This document shows, piece after piece, positions 46,963 through 53,707 of a stretch of 64,000 nt of DNA; the first letter of the stretch is position 1; each line of letters starts with the position of its first letter. A program made the position numbers and the translations under genes. Origin of the DNA: Celeribacter ethanolicus (lineage in GTDB: Bacteria; Pseudomonadota; Alphaproteobacteria; Rhodobacterales; Rhodobacteraceae); NCBI RefSeq assembly GCF_001550095.1, contig NZ_LRUC01000010.1:1-64000 (forward strand), in the 5' to 3' direction. Below the pieces are notes generated by a model. The model saw only the letters and a program-made list of their open reading frames with translations. It made no database searches and had not been told where the DNA came from.

Positions 46963-47186
46963 GCGCCCCTCCCGAACGAATTCCATTAAGCCCGGCACTT
47001 TGCCCGCGATCAACCATCTCTGCCCGAAATCTTTGCAATTGCTTCATATCCTTGCGTCAATTTGTGTTCGCGCAAGGCATTCCCCTTGCGATCTGTGCGA
47101 AAACAAAGAATGAAGCGGCCAAAATTCCTTTTCGGGCTAGGTTTCGTGTAAACTGTCCGAAAGAGGAGGAGGAGCAGGTGACGGGT

Positions 47187-48092
47187 ATGGATTGGGACAA
47201 GCTGAGAATTTTTCACGCGGTGGCGGATGCCGGATCGCTCACCCATGCGGGGGATGCGCTGCATCTGAGCCAGTCCGCCGTCTCGCGACAGATCCGGGCG
47301 CTCGAGGAATCGCTCTCCACGACACTGTTCCACCGCCATGCCCGCGGGCTGATTCTCACCGAGCAGGGTGAATTGCTCTTCGAGGCGACCCGCGCCATGG
47401 CGAAACGGCTCGACGCCGCCGCCGCACGCATTCGAGACAGCGAAGAAGAGGTCTACGGCGAATTGCGCGTCACCTCCGCCACCGGCTTCGGCACGCTCTG
47501 GCTCGCGCCGCGCCTTTCCAAGCTTTATGAGAAATACCCTGAGCTCAACATCGACCTGATGCTTGAGGAGCGTGTGCTCGATCTGCCGATGCGCGAGGCC
47601 GATGTGGCGATCCGGATGAAAGAGCCATCGCAGGCCGATCTGATCCGCAAGCGTCTGATGAACATCCGCATGCGCCTGTTCGCGACGCCGGAATATCTGG
47701 CCGAGCATGGCATGCCCGAAACCATGGACGATCTGACGAAGCACCGGCTGATCTGTCAGAACCCGAACGCCCATCAGGTCGCCGCAGGCGCCCGTCTGGT
47801 CGAGGAACTGAACGATCACAACATCCGCTCGAAGCTTTTCGTGAACAACTATTTCGGCGTGTTGCAGGGGGTTCTGAACCATCTCGGCGTCGGCGTTCTG
47901 CCCGATTACCTCGTGGAGACCTCGCCGCATCTCGTCCGGGTCCTGCCCGAAGTGGAAAGCGGCGAAGTACCGGTGTTTCTCGCCTATCCCGAAGAGCTGC
48001 GCCACTCGAAACGCATCGAGGTGTTCCGCGATTTCATCATCGAGGAAATCAACGCCCACCGCCGCGTCATGCGCAAGGACGAATTGCTCTGA
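47187..48092 (+). CDS. LysR-type regulator of the LsrB/VtlR group
   Basis: A 301-residue LysR regulator. Its helix-turn-helix region (MDWDKLRIFHAVADAGSLTH, then AGDALHLSQSAVSRQIRALE, LFHRHARGLILTEQGELL) is of the LsrB/VtlR type, a group conserved across alphaproteobacteria that in Rhizobiales activates AbcR small RNAs or stress genes. Residues 90-300 form the effector domain. A ribosome site GGAGGAGGAGCAGG lies upstream. A dyad TTGCAATTGC at 47033-47042 lies in its promoter region and similar GCAAT dyads precede the small RNA candidate directly downstream, which suggests it controls both. Confidence 0.88.
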   Translation: MDWDKLRIFHAVADAGSLTHAGDALHLSQSAVSRQIRALEESLSTTLFHRHARGLILTEQGELLFEATRAMAKRLDAAAARIRDSEEEVYGELRVTSATGFGTLWLAPRLSKLYEKYPELNIDLMLEERVLDLPMREADVAIRMKEPSQADLIRKRLMNIRMRLFATPEYLAEHGMPETMDDLTKHRLICQNPNAHQVAAGARLVEELNDHNIRSKLFVNNYFGVLQGVLNHLGVGVLPDYLVETSPHLVRVLPEVESGEVPVFLAYPEELRHSKRIEVFRDFIIEEINAHRRVMRKDELL

Positions 48093-48170
48093 TCGCCCCA
48101 TCGCACGCGTCTCGCAAACAGTCTCGCATGCGGGAATGCAGGACGACAGGTCCGCGATGGACATAAGGAT

Positions 48171-48201
48171 ATGCAATTTCTGCATGGCGGCATTGCAATG
48201 C
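48171..48201. promoter_or_regulatory. LysR-type binding dyads upstream of the sRNA candidate
   Basis: ATGCA-atttc-TGCAT (48171-48185) contains a T-N11-A LysR box, and GCATTGCAATGC (48190-48201) is a perfect 12-bp palindrome. Relative to a predicted transcription start near 48252 they are centred at about -74 and -56, the usual positions for LysR recognition and activation sites. Confidence 0.55.
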
Positions 48202-48217
48202 ATGCGCAGAAAATCCC

Positions 48218-48245
48218 TTGAACGATTCACAAACCGCCCTTAAAT
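48218..48245 (+). promoter_or_regulatory. Predicted sigma70 promoter of the sRNA candidate
   Basis: TTGAAC (48218-48223), 16-base spacer, TTAAAT (48240-48245). It points at a start near 48252, about 80 bases before a strong terminator. Confidence 0.55.
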
Positions 48246-48251
48246 GCAGCA

Positions 48252-48332
48252 ATGAAGCCGCTGATTGAGGCAACTCTTTGCGGTTTTACCTCCCTGTTGG
48301 ACTTAGGCCGAGCTTTGCTCGGCCTTTTTTTT
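48252..48332 (+). ncRNA. Candidate trans-acting small RNA (about 80 nt)
   Basis: Between the LysR gene and purL lies a self-contained unit: LysR-type dyads, a promoter, then an 80-nt transcript with a 5' stem (AAGCCGC 48255-48261 with GCGGTTT 48280-48286, inner GAG-GCAA-CTC), an unpaired ACCTCCCTGTTGG stretch that is complementary to Shine-Dalgarno sequences, and a terminator stem AGGCCGAGC-ttt-GCTCGGCCT with eight T residues. This is the architecture of Hfq-dependent, AbcR-like small RNAs. A 63-codon ORF (48252-48443) overlaps it but has no ribosome site and crosses the terminator, so I do not call it. Confidence 0.55.
48305..48332 (+). terminator. Strong intrinsic terminator
   Basis: AGGCCGAGC (48305-48313), TTT loop, GCTCGGCCT (48317-48325) and a T8 tract. 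It is 213 bases beyond the LysR stop codon, too far to be an ordinary terminator for that gene alone. Bases 48333-48536 upstream of purL contain no further feature that I can name. Confidence 0.92.
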
Positions 48333-48536
48333 GCTTTTATCCCGGTTTTGTGTCGCAAGACGGGCTCACCCCGGACAATCCCGGCCAAATCCGACGAAAC
48401 ATCGGGAATCCATGCGCTTTGGCCGTACTCCGCATTGCTTTAGCCCCTTTCCCAAAACCGCCAAACGTCCTAAGAGGGCGCGGTATGACGCTGCCGCCCA
48501 CGGGGGACAAGCCCGGGGACATTCGAGGGGACACTC

Positions 48537-50696
48537 ATGACCGAACCCGCCATCACCGAAGAGATCATCGCCGCCCACGGTCTCAAGCCGGAAGAATACG
48601 CTGAGATCCTGCGCATTCTGAACCGCGAGCCGAGCTTTACCGAGCTGGGCATTTTCTCGGCCATGTGGAACGAGCACTGCTCCTATAAATCCTCGAAACT
48701 CCACCTGCGCAAACTGCCCACCACTGGCCCGCAGGTCATCTGTGGCCCCGGCGAGAACGCGGGCGTTGTGGACATTGGCGACGGTCAGGCCGTGGTCTTC
48801 AAGATGGAAAGCCACAACCACCCCTCTTATATCGAACCCTACCAAGGTGCCGCGACCGGTGTCGGCGGCATCCTGCGTGACGTGTTCACCATGGGCGCGC
48901 GCCCGATTGCGGCGATGAACGCGCTGTCCTTCGGCGTCAAGGATCACCCGAAGACCAAACAGCTCGTCCACGGCGTGGTCGAAGGTGTCGGCGGTTACGG
49001 CAACTGTTTCGGCGTTCCGACCGTGGGCGGCGAAGTGCGCTTCCATGCCGCCTATAACGGCAACTGCCTTGTGAACGCTTTCGCAGCGGGCCTCGCAGAC
49101 GCCGACAAGATCTTCTATTCGGCCGCCTCCGGCGTCGGCATGCCCGTCGTCTACCTTGGCGCGAAAACCGGTCGTGACGGCGTCGGCGGCGCGACCATGG
49201 CGTCGGCCGAATTCGACGACAGCATCGAAGAGAAACGCCCCACCGTTCAGGTCGGCGACCCGTTTACTGAGAAATGCCTGATGGAAGCCACGCTGGAGCT
49301 GATGCAGACCGGCGCCGTGATCTCCATTCAGGACATGGGGGCCGCCGGTCTCACCTGTTCCGCCGTGGAAATGGGCGACAAGGGCGGCCTGGGTGTGCGT
49401 CTGGACCTTGAAAACGTGCCGCAGCGCGAACCCAACATGACCGCCTATGAGATGATGCTCTCCGAATCTCAGGAACGCATGCTCATGGTGCTGAAGCCCG
49501 AGAAAGAGGCCGAAGCCCGCGCCGTCTTCGAGAAATGGGACCTCGATTTCGCCATCGTCGGCGAGACCATCGAAGAAGACCGCTTCCTGATCATGCACAA
49601 CGGCAAATGCATGGCCGATCTGCCGCTCTCCACACTCGCCTCCTCCGCGCCGGAATACGACCGCCCGTGGGTGCCGACGCCCGAGGCCGAACAGGTCGCT
49701 GAGGTGCCCCAGATCGACGGCATCGACGGGCTCAAAGGCCTGATCTCCTCGCCGAACTACGCCTCCAAAGCCTGGGTCTATGAACAATACGACACGCAAG
49801 TGATGGCCGACTCGGTGCGGACTCCCGGCCTCGGCGCCGGCGTGATCCGCGTCCATGGCACGCCGAAAATGCTCGCCTTCACCTCTGACGTGACGCCGCG
49901 CTACGTGCGCGCCAACCCGGTCGAGGGCGGCAAGCAAGCCGTGGCCGAAGCCTATCGCAACCTCTCCGCCGTCGGCGCCCTGCCCTTGGCGACCACCGAC
50001 AACCTGAACTTCGGCAACCCTGAAAAGCCCGAAATCATGGGCCAGTTCGTCGGCGCGCTCGACGGCATCGGCCAAGCGGTGTCCTTCCTCGATATGCCGA
50101 TCGTCTCCGGCAACGTCTCGCTCTACAACGAGAGCTACGGCGAAGGCATCCTGCCCACCCCGACCATCGGCGCCGTGGGGCTTATCGCCTCCGAAGACGA
50201 TCTGATCGCCGGTCTGGCGAACGAAGGCGATGTCGCCCTGCTGATCGGCGAGACCAAGGGCCTCCTCGGTCAATCCGCCCTCCTCTACGAAGTGTTCAAT
50301 CGCGAAGACGGCGACGCGCCGCATGTCGATCTCGCCGCCGAGAAGCGCAACGGTGAGTTCATCCGCGCCAATGGCAAACTGATCGGCGCCGTGACCGACC
50401 TCTCCGACGGCGGGCTTGCGCTTGCGGCCTTCGAGATGGCCGAAGCCGCCGGTGTCGGCGTCACGCTCGACGCAGAGGACACACCCACGCTGTTCGGCGA
50501 AGATCAGGCCCGCTATCTCATCGCCTGCTCCTTCGACCAGGCCGAGGCCCTGATGGCCGCCGCCGCTCAGGCCGGTGTGCCGATCGCGACCGTCGGCAAA
50601 TTCACCGGCGACGCGGTCAAATTCGGCGCTTCCGAGGCCCCGCTCGCCGAACTCTCCGCCATCTATCGCGGCACCTTTACCGAGATTTTCGGCTGA
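48537..50696 (+). CDS. purL: Phosphoribosylformylglycinamidine synthase II
   Basis: The synthetase subunit that turns FGAR into FGAM in purine synthesis, using ammonia from PurQ with PurS. The 719-residue small-type PurL has two ATP-grasp-like AIRS halves: [11 protein letters not shown] and [23 protein letters not shown] (shown in family order), the [13 protein letters not shown] block, and the second half [13 protein letters not shown] and [11 protein letters not shown]. The length fits the two-gene-plus-PurS system rather than the large fused enzyme. GAGGGGACACTC precedes the ATG. purS and purQ are not in the window. Confidence 0.96.
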   Translation: MTEPAITEEIIAAHGLKPEEYAEILRILNREPSFTELGIFSAMWNEHCSYKSSKLHLRKLPTTGPQVICGPGENAGVVDIGDGQAVVFKMESHNHPSYIEPYQGAATGVGGILRDVFTMGARPIAAMNALSFGVKDHPKTKQLVHGVVEGVGGYGNCFGVPTVGGEVRFHAAYNGNCLVNAFAAGLADADKIFYSAASGVGMPVVYLGAKTGRDGVGGATMASAEFDDSIEEKRPTVQVGDPFTEKCLMEATLELMQTGAVISIQDMGAAGLTCSAVEMGDKGGLGVRLDLENVPQREPNMTAYEMMLSESQERMLMVLKPEKEAEARAVFEKWDLDFAIVGETIEEDRFLIMHNGKCMADLPLSTLASSAPEYDRPWVPTPEAEQVAEVPQIDGIDGLKGLISSPNYASKAWVYEQYDTQVMADSVRTPGLGAGVIRVHGTPKMLAFTSDVTPRYVRANPVEGGKQAVAEAYRNLSAVGALPLATTDNLNFGNPEKPEIMGQFVGALDGIGQAVSFLDMPIVSGNVSLYNESYGEGILPTPTIGAVGLIASEDDLIAGLANEGDVALLIGETKGLLGQSALLYEVFNREDGDAPHVDLAAEKRNGEFIRANGKLIGAVTDLSDGGLALAAFEMAEAAGVGVTLDAEDTPTLFGEDQARYLIACSFDQAEALMAAAAQAGVPIATVGKFTGDAVKFGASEAPLAELSAIYRGTFTEIFG

Positions 50697-50722
50697 GTTT
50701 CCTTTGCTGGACAAATCCTCAA
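50696..50722 (+). repeat. 3'-end element after purL
   Basis: Directly from the stop codon the sequence reads GTTTCCTTTGCTG then GACAAATCCTCA, a one-base variant of the CAAATACTCA element found after trpD and ccmH, again followed by a terminator. Confidence 0.6.
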
Positions 50723-50724
50723 AG

Positions 50725-50753
50725 AAAGGCCCGCCCCCTCGCGGGCCTTTTGC
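50725..50753 (+). terminator. Terminator of purL
   Basis: AAAGGCCCGC and GCGGGCCTTT form a 10-bp stem with a 6-nt C-rich loop, followed by TTTTGCTTT. Confidence 0.88.
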
Positions 50754-50767
50754 TTTATGAGAGACAC

Positions 50768-51253
50768 ATGACTGACACGCCCGACCTCACCTCCGATTGT
50801 TCCCGCTGCGCCGCGCTCTGTTGCGTGGGACTGACACTCGACAAGGGCGATCTGTTTTCCTTCGACAAACCGGCAGGCACCCCCTGCCCCAATCTCTCCA
50901 GCCATCTCTGCTCCTGTCACGACCAGCTCGAAACCATCGGCAACCGCGGCTGTGTGCTCTACGATTGCGCGGGCGCGGGCCAGCGCGTCACGCAGATGCG
51001 CTTCAACGGCGAAAGCTGGCGCGACGACCCGACGCTGCTGCCCGCCATGCTCCGGGATTTCGACCGGCTCAAACCACTGCACGAGCGGATGAAGCAACTG
51101 GTCGAGGCCGCGGCCCTCGACCTGCCCGACGATCTGGCGGCCGAACGCCTGCGGCTCCTACGCAAATGCGCCCGTCTCTGGGCCGACACCGAGACATTGG
51201 CCGCCGATTTCGACGCCTTTCTCGACGCACTTGCCCAAAGATCCGGCGCGTAA
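50768..51253 (+). CDS. Cysteine-rich conserved protein
   Basis: A 161-residue soluble protein. The first 75 residues carry about nine cysteines in the order CSRCAALCC, TPC, LCSCH, RGC and YDCAGAGQRV, a pattern suggesting a zinc or iron-sulfur site; the rest is helical and charged. A similar Cys-rich lead occurs in front of some pentapeptide-repeat (McbG-like) proteins, but no pentapeptide repeats are seen here. The reaction is unknown. I chose the ATG at 50768; it follows the purL terminator so it needs its own promoter or read-through. Confidence 0.75.
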   Translation: MTDTPDLTSDCSRCAALCCVGLTLDKGDLFSFDKPAGTPCPNLSSHLCSCHDQLETIGNRGCVLYDCAGAGQRVTQMRFNGESWRDDPTLLPAMLRDFDRLKPLHERMKQLVEAAALDLPDDLAAERLRLLRKCARLWADTETLAADFDAFLDALAQRSGA

Positions 51254-51259
51254 GCCTGC

Positions 51260-51303
51260 CCGACAAAAGTCCGACAGAAGTCCGACGCAAATCCGACAGG
51301 AAA
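51260..51303. repeat. Four tandem 11-bp repeats upstream of bolA
   Basis: CCGACAAAAGT, CCGACAGAAGT, CCGACGCAAAT and CCGACAGGAAA follow one another without spacer. The period equals about one helical turn, so a protein could bind in a row on one face. They end about 80 bases before the predicted bolA transcription start. Confidence 0.6.
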
Positions 51304-51348
51304 AACCGCTCTGCAAAGCCACACAAAGCCCCTCTCCGGTTTGAGCGC

Positions 51349-51376
51349 TTGCAGCGCCCCGGTGCAGAGCTTACAT
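51349..51376 (+). promoter_or_regulatory. Predicted promoter of bolA
   Basis: TTGCAG (51349-51354), 16-base spacer, TTACAT (51371-51376), with the bolA ATG 40 bases further and TAAGGAG as ribosome site. Confidence 0.5.
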
Positions 51377-51415
51377 TCCACTCCGACCCAATCACGACGC
51401 TAAGGAGCGCCCTTC

Positions 51416-51646
51416 ATGGCCATCACCGCCTCTGACATCGAACACCTGATCCGCGCAGGTCTGCCCGACGCCCAGATCATCGTTCAGGGCGACGACGGCC
51501 AGCATTTCGCCGCCGAGGTGATCGACCCGTCTTTCAAGGGCATGAACCGCGTCCAGCAACAACGCGCGGTGAACGCGACCCTCAAAGCCCAGCTCGAAAG
51601 CGGCGAGCTGCACGCCCTGGCGCTCACCACCCGCGCGCCGGAATAA
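51416..51646 (+). CDS. bolA: BolA family protein
   Basis: A 76-residue BolA/IbaG-like protein, which forms [2Fe-2S]-bridged heterodimers with CGFS glutaredoxins and takes part in iron-sulfur trafficking. It has the helix-turn pattern and the conserved FKGMNRVQQQRAVNATLKAQL block, with the histidine in GQHFAAEVID and in ELHALALTT. The downstream gene encodes exactly such a glutaredoxin, so the two partners are adjacent. TAAGGAG lies upstream. Confidence 0.93.
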   Translation: MAITASDIEHLIRAGLPDAQIIVQGDDGQHFAAEVIDPSFKGMNRVQQQRAVNATLKAQLESGELHALALTTRAPE

Positions 51647-51799
51647 GTGGAACTTCTGGCCGGGGCACTGGAGACGCTCTATATAGTGTTCAACCGCCTG
51701 CCCCGGCTTTTCAAATACGGCCTTCGCGGACTCCGTGAAGACCACCCAAAGGACATTGATCATGACTGCGCAAGACACCATCCAGAAAACCGTCGATGA
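51647..51799 (+). CDS. Possible 50-residue ORF between bolA and grxD
   Basis: A GTG directly after the bolA stop codon opens a 50-codon frame that overlaps the first 38 bases of grxD. The first 35 residues (ELLAGALETLYIVFNRL, then PRLFKYGLRG) look like an amphipathic helix, but there is no good ribosome site and the C-terminal part is merely the other frame of grxD. I list it as a weak candidate only. Confidence 0.2.
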   Translation: MELLAGALETLYIVFNRLPRLFKYGLRGLREDHPKDIDHDCARHHPENRR

Positions 51800-52121
51800 G
51801 AACGATGTCGTTCTCTACATGAAGGGCACGAAACTCATGCCGCGCTGCGGTTTTTCGTCGAAAGTGGCGGGCATCCTGAACTTCATGGGTGTCGATTATC
51901 TCGACGTCGACGTGCTCTCCGACGAGGAAGTGCGTCAGGGAATCAAGGAGTTCTCCGACTGGCCGACGATCCCGCAGCTTTACGTCAAAGGCGAATTCGT
52001 CGGCGGCTGCGACATCGTGATCGAGATGACGCTCTCGGGCGAGCTTGACCAGATGCTCGCGGACAAGGGCGTCGCGTTCGACACCGAGAAAGCCGACCAG
52101 ATCCGCGCCGCGAACGCCTGA
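51762..52121 (+). CDS. grxD: Monothiol glutaredoxin (Grx4/GrxD type)
   Basis: A 119-residue CGFS glutaredoxin that binds a [2Fe-2S] cluster with glutathione and passes it on, in partnership with BolA. The motif is MPRCGFSSK (about residues 26-34), followed by WPTIPQLYVKGEFVGGCDI. I chose the ATG at 51762, with AAAGGACAT upstream, over one at 51735. It forms an operon with bolA and ends at a strong terminator. Confidence 0.95.
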   Translation: MTAQDTIQKTVDENDVVLYMKGTKLMPRCGFSSKVAGILNFMGVDYLDVDVLSDEEVRQGIKEFSDWPTIPQLYVKGEFVGGCDIVIEMTLSGELDQMLADKGVAFDTEKADQIRAANA

Positions 52122-52143
52122 TCTCCGGTCTTTGAAAATGACG

Positions 52144-52171
52144 AAAGGCGCGGGCTGACCGCGCCTTTTTT
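52144..52171 (+). terminator. Terminator of bolA-grxD
   Basis: AAAGGCGCGG and CCGCGCCTTT form a 10-bp stem with a GCTGA loop and run into six T residues. Confidence 0.9.
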
Positions 52172-52188
52172 GCTGTCTACTCAGAGTT

Positions 52189-52389
52189 TTATTTGATCGA
52201 AAACCAACAATCCCCGGCAATCAGACGGGCCTCATCTCCGTTCTGGAAGATCAGCCGTGTCTGCCCGTCCGGACCTTCGAAAGAGCGTCATCCCTGCGCG
52301 TCGCCGACATCAGGTGTAAAAAGCGAATTCCCGTCCGGCGCCACGTCTGCCATGACGACAGACAGCCCAAGCGCGACGGACCGAAGCAT
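52189..52389 (-). pseudogene. Small exported-type ORF interrupted by an in-frame TGA
   Basis: The zapA stop codon shares a base with the ATG at 52389 (TGATG). From there a 67-codon frame runs to TAA at 52189, broken only by TGA at codon 34. Part one starts with a hydrophobic MLRSVALGLSVVMADV; part two (RSFEGPDGQTRLIF, then QNGDEARLIAGDCWFSIK) reads like a folded C-terminal half. A single CGA-to-TGA change would explain it. Either it is a recent pseudogene, or the short 33-residue product is the real one. I do not recognise a family. Confidence 0.5.
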
Positions 52390-52805
52390 CACGCCTCATC
52401 CAGCGTATCGGTGACGCCCAGACGTTCCTCGAAGGCCGCCGCCATCGCCTCCGCCCGCGCCGCCATCTCTGCCAGCGTGTCGGTGACATCGGCGGGCACC
52501 ACCGGCACCTCGATCTTCTGCGGTTCCGGGGCGGGGCGCGCCCGCATCTCCTCGATCAGCGCCTCCTGTGCGCCAAGCTTGCTCTCCAGCGCGCGCATCT
52601 GCTCTTCCATCCCGGCCGTCTTGTCCGCAAGCATAAGCCCCGCCATCAACAGCATGCGTTCGGAGGGCAAACGCCCGATCTGGCTCGACAAGACCGAGGC
52701 CTCGTTGTCCAGAAGCTCGGCGGCGGATTTCAGGAAATGTTCCTCACCCACCTGACAGGCCACATCGAATTCGCGTCCACCGATGGAGATTTTCACTTCG
52801 GGCAT
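52389..52805 (-). CDS. zapA: Cell division protein ZapA
   Basis: ZapA bundles FtsZ filaments at the division site. The 138-residue protein has the family's N-terminal domain (VKISIGGREFDVACQVGEE, HFLKSAAELLDNEASVL, ERMLLMAGLMLADK) and a coiled-coil C-terminus (about residues 65-100). It is co-transcribed with an upstream coiled-coil gene 3 bases away and overlaps the interrupted small ORF downstream by one base. Confidence 0.93.
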   Translation of the reverse strand: MPEVKISIGGREFDVACQVGEEHFLKSAAELLDNEASVLSSQIGRLPSERMLLMAGLMLADKTAGMEEQMRALESKLGAQEALIEEMRARPAPEPQKIEVPVVPADVTDTLAEMAARAEAMAAAFEERLGVTDTLDEA

Positions 52806-52808
52806 CGT

Positions 52809-53357
52809 TTACACCTCCTCGCTCGGCTGCGCACCGGTCGCTCGCGCCATCACCGCGCGCAGCTCCGTCAGGATCGCATCGAGCTCTGTCACATCCACCT
52901 CACGCGCCACCTTGAGCGCCTCGAGTTCCGCGCGCATGCCTTCGTCGATCAGACCCGCGTCGCCCAGCCCTTCGGCATTGGCGGCCCGCAGCGCCGCGTT
53001 GTTCTCACGCAGTTGCGCATTCACATGGCGCAACTTCTGCATTTCCCGGTCGTGATCCATCAACTGACGCCGCAGCGTCTCGACCTCGTCTTCGAGCGCC
53101 GCAACATGGCTCTCCTGACGGTCGTGAATGGCCTTCACCCGCTCCTCGAGCTGGGCATTCGCGCTCTGTTCTTCGGCCAGCGCATCGTTCAGACGGGCGA
53201 CCTCGGCCTCAAGCACCTCGCTCGCGACTCCTCCGCCGACCAGGGCGTCGGCCTGGAACTGTGCCGCCTCGGCGCGCTCTTCGGCCACCGCCACCGCACG
53301 CCCGATCCGCTCAAGCGCCGCTGTGATCCGGGCCTCGAAATCGGAAATCTCGCTCAT
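52809..53357 (-). CDS. Coiled-coil protein upstream of zapA
   Basis: A 182-residue acidic protein made almost entirely of heptad-like helices (about residues 5-145), without signal peptide or membrane helix. I do not recognise a named family. Its place directly before zapA, 3 bases away, suggests a partner in Z-ring organisation, similar in style to ZapB, but this is inference from context. I chose the ATG at 53357; a GTG two codons upstream is the alternative. Coiled-coil composition makes sequence matches unreliable. Confidence 0.72.
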   Translation of the reverse strand: MSEISDFEARITAALERIGRAVAVAEERAEAAQFQADALVGGGVASEVLEAEVARLNDALAEEQSANAQLEERVKAIHDRQESHVAALEDEVETLRRQLMDHDREMQKLRHVNAQLRENNAALRAANAEGLGDAGLIDEGMRAELEALKVAREVDVTELDAILTELRAVMARATGAQPSEEV

Positions 53358-53692
53358 TGCCACCTACTCACATTCTGCTTTGTCACCACGAGCCTGCTCT
53401 GCCCCCCCTGCCCTAACCTCCATGAAAGCCGAAACTTCCTTTGTCCTCAAGGGCGAAGCGCGCGGGCCTCATGTTCTGTCCTTTGATTCGCGAGACTATC
53501 TCATAGGGCCGGATTTACCAACATGCCTCCTGATCCGGGGCCGGAAAGCGCCCACCATCCCCCGAATGCGCGCGCACAATAGCGTCGCAGGCGTGCCTCG
53601 CCGCTTGCACTTTGCCGTCACATCGTTATCAGGAGGCCCGAAAGGCCGGAATTTCCGTGGATTCCACGGGGTCCGGCCCAGTTTGGGAGCCT

Positions 53693-53700
53693 AAAGGAGA
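53693..53700 (+). promoter_or_regulatory. Ribosome binding site fixing the tkt GTG start
   Basis: AAAGGAGA with a 7-base spacer to GTG. No ATG in frame follows within the first thirteen codons (the first Met is residue 14, WMRAAA), so the GTG is needed to give the family's N-terminus. Confidence 0.85.
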
Positions 53701-53707
53701 TCCGCCC

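Noticed and set aside
48252-48443. 63-codon ORF over the small-RNA candidate
   Set aside because: No ribosome binding site, it runs through a strong terminator, and the start coincides with the predicted transcription start.
48366-50714. 782-codon minus-strand open frame opposite purL
   Set aside because: Glycine- and histidine-rich antisense translation of a clear purL gene; no ribosome site or domain.
52193-52414. 73-codon plus-strand ORF
   Set aside because: It is antisense to the interrupted small ORF and the end of zapA and has low-complexity Ser/Pro composition.
53358-53707. 6S RNA gene near zapA
   Set aside because: 6S RNA often lies near zapA, so I searched the 350-base gap for a long closed hairpin with a central bubble, but saw no convincing structure.
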